A DNA stretch of 6,476 nucleotides. It comes from Methyloprofundus sp. GTDB lineage: Bacteria; Pseudomonadota; Gammaproteobacteria; Methylococcales; Methylomonadaceae. Below the pieces are notes generated by a model. It searched no databases, was not told the origin of the DNA, and saw nothing but the letters and a program-made list of their open reading frames with translations. Location of the stretch: positions 1-6,476 of the forward strand of contig JAUXBW010000131.1 of assembly GCA_030619185.1 (NCBI GenBank), read 5' to 3'. A program made the translations under genes and the position numbers. Of the stretch, positions 6,214 through 6,476 are shown in pieces; position 1 is the first letter of the stretch, and each line of letters starts with the position of its first letter.

Positions 6214-6219
6214 TTTCCT
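6214..6219 (-). promoter_or_regulatory. ribosome site that decides the TTG start of the methyltransferase
   Basis: The minus strand reads TAGGAAACACATTG. AGGA (6219-6216) lies 6 nt before TTG at 6209. No ATG or GTG is in frame nearby upstream, and the first in-frame ATG downstream (6167) lacks such a site, so TTG is preferred. Confidence 0.6.
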
Positions 6220-6313
6220 AGTTTTTATTTAAGGGCTGTCCATTCCTAAAAAATGTTTTGAGTAGTAGGGTTAAACACTACGTATTAATACTTCTCCAAA
6301 ATCAACCTAAAGA
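6220..6313. other. 94-base spacer between the membrane protein remnant and the methyltransferase
   Basis: No gene is visible. The spacer holds a perfect 10-bp palindrome GTATTAATAC (6282-6291) and a 5-bp inverted repeat GTAGT-N10-ACTAC (6262-6281). On the minus strand a run of six T follows the latter, but only some 10 nt later, so it is a poor terminator candidate. A promoter for the methyltransferase could lie here but no clear hexamer pair was found. Confidence 0.3.
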
Positions 6314-6476
6314 CTATACTTGCTTTCTGGAAAACTGCTTTCCCATGATCATTGCCAATGGCAGCAAAATAGAGAGACCTATTATGGCAACCAGCAAAGG
6401 TACCAGAGCCGCCATGGGCTCTGTAGAAAAGTTCTGACTCGCTACCAAAATGGCAATCGGGGGATTACGTAATCCC
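6314..6476 (-). CDS. C-terminal end of an integral membrane protein, possibly SBF/BASS transporter (partial)
   Basis: The last 53 codons of a gene cut by the right edge read GLRNPPIAILVASQNF, then a long hydrophobic helix at about residues 22-44 of the fragment (ALVPLLVAIIGLSILLPLAM), then a short basic tail GKQFSRKQV and TAG at 6316-6314. The frame is open to the window edge; the other two minus frames have stops within the first 40 bases. The 'RNP..A.L.AS.NF' pattern before a final helix resembles the end of bile acid:sodium symporter (SBF/BASS) family proteins, but this is recognition from a short fragment. It may equally be another polytopic transporter. That it is a real membrane-protein end is more certain than the family. 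Confidence 0.65.
   Translation of the reverse strand, partial: GLRNPPIAILVASQNFSTEPMAALVPLLVAIIGLSILLPLAMIMGKQFSRKQV

Noticed and set aside
6230..6260. GGGCTGTCC-like string that could be an insertion-sequence end
   Set aside because: No matching inverted partner, target duplication or transposase remnant is visible in the window.
1..6476. CRISPR arrays, tRNA or rRNA genes, prophage, toxin-antitoxin or defence genes
   Set aside because: I looked on both strands and found no regularly spaced repeats, no cloverleaf-like sequence and no protein signatures of such systems.

Overview
The window looks like chromosomal DNA from a moderately AT-rich Gram-negative bacterium, most likely a gammaproteobacterium. 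The evidence is a lipoprotein-type RND adaptor, an inner-membrane HlyD adaptor, an FUSC/AaeB-type transporter and a pair of inverted REP-like repeats of the 'TGTAGGAG..GGCTTTAGCC' style. The genus cannot be told from the sequence. Every gene supported here lies on the minus strand, so the biological reading order runs from position 6476 down to 1.

In that order the layout is as follows. At 6476-6314 is the C-terminal end of an integral membrane protein, possibly SBF/BASS transporter family. At 6209-5745 is an isoprenylcysteine carboxyl methyltransferase (ICMT)-like membrane methyltransferase that starts with TTG. At 5737-5679 is a REP-like inverted doublet. At 5665-2177 is a compact three-gene efflux module: a 722-residue FUSC/AaeB-like permease, a 70-residue DUF1656 (AaeX-like) membrane protein and a 361-residue HlyD/EmrA/AaeA-like adaptor. 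At 2176-1876 is a 301-base gene-free stretch, AT-rich and unusually dense in short palindromes. At 1875-1825 is a possible 16-codon leader ORF. At 1832-756 is a lipoprotein periplasmic adaptor (MFP) of an RND pump. At 752-1 is the N-terminal third or less of the RND inner-membrane transporter, cut off by the window edge.

Two envelope-spanning export systems therefore sit head to tail. The FUSC-DUF1656-HlyD set resembles the aromatic carboxylic acid efflux system AaeXAB and its relatives. The MFP-RND pair is a proton-driven multidrug-type pump. Each would need an outer-membrane channel of the TolC type; none is visible, nor is any dedicated regulator gene. The intergenic palindromes are the most likely place for control of the RND operon.

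Most of this is ordinary for an accessory efflux locus. The points most worth a second look are the leader ORF that overlaps the MFP start, the palindrome-rich regulatory stretch and the REP-like doublet between the methyltransferase and the permease. I see no convincing evidence of a wholly new system.
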